A stretch of 64,000 nt of DNA from Trifolium pratense (taxonomy: Eukaryota; Streptophyta; Magnoliopsida; Fabales; Fabaceae): the NCBI RefSeq assembly GCF_020283565.1, contig NC_060059.1, forward strand, positions 565,501-629,500, read 5' to 3'. The notes beneath the pieces were generated by a model. It worked only from the letters and a program-made list of their open reading frames with translations, was not told where the DNA came from and did not search any database. This document shows, piece by piece, positions 60,050 through 64,000 of this stretch (position 1 is the first letter of the stretch; each line of letters opens with the position of its first letter). Position numbers and translations under genes: made by a program.

Positions 60050-61534
60050 ATGTTCAGAAGGAATTGGAATTGTGCTACCTTGTATTCCAGACTCGTCAAT
60101 TCCTCTTCTCCTCACAACTTTACTCATCTCCGTTCCTCTTTCTCTTCTTCCAATCTTCATCTCTCTCCTTCTGTTGCCACCTCTAAATCCACCGATATCC
60201 TCTCCTTCGTCCGTCACTATGGAAACTGCTATTCCGAACTCTCAAAAGCTCGTCTCAGGTTTCACTTTATGTATTCAAAAGCTATTATTTTATTTCGATA
60301 TTGATTTGATGGTTTTATTGTTCATTTTTGTGTTATGTAATGTGAAAAACATTTTGATTGATTATATAGCTTGCTTGTGGTTGCAACTTCTGGGACTGGA
60401 TTTGTGTTGGGGAGTGGTGGTGCTGTTGATCTCTCTATGCTTTCTTATACTTGCTTCGGTACCATGATGGTTGCTGCATCTGCTAGCACTTTAAATCAGG
60501 TCAGTTTTTCAATCCATTTTATGTTTTTATTTCGTAATTCATGCTCTTTGAACTTAATTCTGATATGATTTAATGAGTTAGACTAGATATATAAGTGTCA
60601 AAATGTCTGTATGTGGAAACAAAATGATAGCTAGGTTATGTTGTTTAGGAGTTAGGAGGAAACTGAGGGGAGTAATGGAAAGGGAGAAGAATCCCCCGAC
60701 CTTGTTTGAACTCATCTTTGAAGGGGAATGGAGAAGATTTCTTATCAGTAATGTTTTCTTTGTTTTGACTTTTGAGACTGTTACTTACAATTAAAAAGAA
60801 AATATGATTTGGAAATTTATACAAAACCCTCTAAAGTCCTCCCCCGTTGCGTTTTTTGAGTTCCATATTGGAAGACTTTAGTCTAATGAAGAAAATTAAA
60901 CTCTCTTGTAAAGTGAGGGACTACTCTCTCATCCCCTTCCTTTTCCTCCCTCCCTTTATCCTCAAAACCTTCCCCTTCTTTCTTTTCCTGCCGAACGGCC
61001 AAACAAACCCTTAAATTCTTGATCAACAATTTAACATAAGATCTATTAAATGGTTGTCTATTTTAGGTGTTTGAGATAAAAAATGATGCCATAATGAGGA
61101 GAACAAGTCAAAGGCCACTACCCGCTGGACGCATTACAATACCTCATGCAGTTGCCTGGGCATCCTCTGTTGGTTTGGCTGGCACAGCCGTACTAGCGAC
61201 GCAGGTAGTGAATTTTTCTTACCTCGTTGATTGTATGTTTTTCTTGTTTGAACTTTAAGCTTCAAATGCATTTCTTACAAATTGCTTTATGTGCCTTGAG
61301 TTTAGGGACTAACATTGCCGCTTTATGACAAGGTTGTTCCAGACTAATATGTTAGCTGCTGGGCTTGCTGCTTCCAACCTGATTCTGTATTCTTTTGTAT
61401 ATACACCATTGAAGCAAATTCATCCCGTAAATACATGGGTGGGGGCCGTAGTCGGTGCTATTCCACCACTTTTGGGGTAATTGTGTACAAATTTTCTTGT
61501 TTGTTTCATATGCATTGCAAATGTCAGTTCTTGG

Positions 61535-61616
<82 letters not shown>

Positions 61617-64000
61617 TGTTGTTTTAATCTTTGAACCATGTGATAGGTAAAATCCCTTTGAAATTAAATTGTTCCGTCCTAAACTGTTGTGGAGAGAGTA
61701 GGAGTTTTTGGGACCTTATAGGTCTCTTTCAAAAGTTCATCCAAGCACCAAAATTGAAAATATTTATATACTCTTATTTTGTTACTTTAGTTTCTTGTTT
61801 TCCATACTTGTAAAAGGAAATTAAGTTAAAAGTATATGAATATTTTTGTTTTTCTAATTATAGTTAGTGATATGGAAGCCTCTTGTTTCATCTCACCTAT
61901 ATGATCTAGAGGAAAGAGCACCTCCAAAAGCCAGGCTGCTAAAGGGGTAAAACCTCTACTTTAAACCCCGAGTTAATATGGGAGGAGTCATGTTCTTGTG
62001 TGTCAATATCATGTTATGTTATGGAGTCCTCTGTGTGTGTGCGCGTGTATCCAAAACCTACGTACGCCTCTGTTATGATTGAGTATGCTTATTTATAATG
62101 ATTTTGACTGCTTGATGTCAAATATCTATCTTATACATTTCTTCCTGTGGTAGGGATACTCCGATTTTTCATGCTTATAATCTTGTTTGAGTTGAGTATC
62201 TGTTGCTTAAGAAGAATTTTATTTTAACTGATTTATTGAACTTTTCTTTCTCAAAGTATTATTGCTTATTAGTATTAGACAATTGGTCGAAGATTTATTG
62301 TAGATCTTGTCTTCCACTTTAGATTGGCTGTAGCCGGATTAATGTGCTATATGCTGAAAGTGGAAGGATATATAATTCAACACTGAACATCCTGAAAATG
62401 AGCATACCTTCTCTCATTCTATTGGATTTGGCTCCTCTGAAGTGAGAGCTCACTTTTCATGGTAAACTAAAATAATTAAGTATTGATATGAGAAAATCAA
62501 CAGTTGACATTCTATTATATTTTTGAATTTTGATTGCTACGCATTTACATATAATATCTACCATTAAGTTATTCATCAACAGTTGAACTTATTTACTTCA
62601 ACCCCATTCATTTTAGATGAGCTGAATCACACTCTTTTTCCTCCATGTATGGGCACATGCATGCATGTATATTTTCTGCTGTCCCTCACCTTTTTTGTGG
62701 GTTATTTTCAGATGGGCTGCAGCTTCTGGTGATATTTCACTAAATAGTTTGATTCTTCCGGCTGCTTTGTATTTTTGGCAGATACCACATTTTATGGCCC
62801 TTGCTTATATGTGTCGTGATGACTATGCTGCAGGAGGGTATGCTCATATATCTTATTTATATAGTGATAAAATTTTATTTCATACAATACAACTATTATT
62901 ATTTTAAAATTATAAGGACCCGAATCCAGTTTGAAGTTGAACCACAAAAGGGCTTCAATTTTCCAGATATAGAAGTAGAAGAAACCTACAGTTTAATTTA
63001 AATTAAAAATGTATGGTTGCTGCATTTGGCTTATGGTCTACAGTCTACCCCCAAAGTATTTTTTATTCATTTACTGATGATCCAAACTATACAACCCTTT
63101 ACCTATTGACATTTTTGGTTTATTGCAAATATAGGTTTAAGATGTACTCTCTTGCTGATCCATCTGGGCGGAAAACAGCATTGGTGGCCATGAGGAACTC
63201 CATATATCTGATCCCTTTGGGTTTCTTGGCATATGATTGTGAGTAGATATTTTCTTCTACTAGAAATATTTTAATGAATATTTTATCTTGATTCTTTTAT
63301 CTCAGTTATCTGGTGCAAGTATTGATTATAAACTTGATAGGATTTTAAAGTCAAAATCCCATCAAGAAATTTGTCCTAATTAAGGTTATGGCCTGTGAAA
63401 CTTATGGAGCTGTATGAATTTTGAATAAAATTTTATAATGTTAGAAGAAATTTTTTATAACTTCAATCAAATTAAGAGTATAGCTCCGAGTTCCCTGGAT
63501 TTTTAGTCTTTTTGCTCATGGCTTTAAGTGTAGATAGAGACGATGACTAAAATTAAATCCAGTGTGTTTTGTCTTGGCCCTGAATTCATATGTTTTGTTC
63601 CAAAAGACATTTGTGGTACATATAGAACCTTTGACCTTACATATGAAAAGTTTGTTTGCCAGACTCTGATTTTTGAAATAAGGATATATTATACAATCAC
63701 CATTTCAATTGGATTTCAACAAGCAGTCAGTTGAAATGTTAGAAAGTTTCACTTTTTATTAACATGAACAAAAAGTGAATATTTTGATCACATTGAGAAT
63801 CTTGAGACTCACGTTTCTGCACATGTCAACAGGGGGCGTGACTTCTGGATGGTTTTGTCTCGAGTCCACTGCACTTACACTTGCAATAAGCGCCGCAGCG
63901 TTTTCATTTTATAGAGACCGTACTAAGGAAAGAGCTAGGAGAATGTTTCATGCCAGTCTTCTTTATCTCCCTGTTTTTATGGCCGGGCTTCTAGTTCACC
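60050..64000 (+). CDS. COX10: COX10, heme O synthase (protoheme IX farnesyltransferase), 3' end outside window
   Basis: A mitochondrial inner-membrane prenyltransferase that adds farnesyl to heme B to give heme O, the precursor of heme A in cytochrome c oxidase. Exons 60050-60258, 60370-60499, 61067-61204, 61343-61476, 62712-62837, 63135-63238 and 63833 onward, all in frame. Residues 1 to about 65 are Arg/Ser-rich without acidic residues near the start, as in a mitochondrial presequence. [14 protein letters not shown] at 119-132 is the conserved prenyl-diphosphate/metal motif. Hydrophobic segments and [20 protein letters not shown] follow. The reading frame is open to base 64000, where the C-terminal part is cut off. 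In-frame ATGs at 59933 and 60038 are alternative starts. Confidence 0.93.
61539..61613. repeat. (TA)n microsatellite in COX10 intron 4, about 37 units
   Basis: Uninterrupted alternating TA over about 75 bp in the intron after exon 4. The ORFs made of Ile/Tyr repeats across it are artefacts. Confidence 0.95.

Noticed and set aside
61352..61650. ORFs on both strands with long Ile-Tyr repeats
   Set aside because: Made by the (TA)n microsatellite; no coding support.

Overview
The window is plant nuclear DNA, most likely from a legume (Fabaceae). This rests on AT-rich intergenic DNA, GT-AG introns, a plastid transit peptide and a thylakoid-lumen presequence on plant-specific proteins, and repeat types I associate with papilionoid legumes. 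The species call is inference. I see no rRNA or tRNA genes, CRISPR arrays or bacterial features.

Layout. 111-1443 (-): TONNEAU1 (TON1)-type gene, 3' end outside the window. 4129-16137 (-): a complete, very young Ty3/gypsy LTR retrotransposon of the Tat clade. It has identical 480-bp LTRs, a 5-bp target duplication, a tRNA-Lys primer site and an intact 1712-aa gag-pol. About 5.8 kb of extra 3' DNA carries an 11-copy tandem repeat and three transcription units on the opposite strand, each with its own TATA box. 18364-22815 (+): leukotriene A4 hydrolase-type M1 aminopeptidase. 26560-31085 (-): casein-kinase-1-like nuclear kinase (MUT9-like/PPK family), 16 exons. 37119-40770 (+): ARID-HMG-box DNA-binding protein with a 5'-UTR intron. 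42317-43822 (+): PSA2-like DnaJ-type zinc-finger protein of the thylakoid lumen. 45548-48615 (+): formate-tetrahydrofolate ligase. 50011-52556 (+): trichome-birefringence-like (TBL) O-acetyltransferase. 53303-58373 (-): plastid transketolase, whose first intron holds a 1.7-kb non-autonomous LTR element with an 18-unit 26-bp array. 60050-64000 (+): COX10 (heme O synthase), cut by the window end.

The host genes are ordinary single-copy housekeeping genes and do not form an operon or pathway cluster. Their functions cover cytoskeleton, peptide processing, chromatin and light signalling, photosystem I assembly, one-carbon metabolism, wall acetylation, the Calvin cycle and heme A synthesis. Exon junctions were placed by keeping the reading frame across GT/AG sites and by remembered family similarity; no transcript data were used.

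The most interesting material is in the mobile DNA. One item is the set of antisense, promoter-bearing and in one case spliced genes of the Tat element. The other is the 26-bp array in the transketolase intron, each unit of which places a strong 5' splice-site-like sequence on the transketolase sense strand. Gene-level items worth testing are an acid-free N-terminal extension of the formate-tetrahydrofolate ligase and a 31-codon upstream ORF ahead of the ARID-HMG start.
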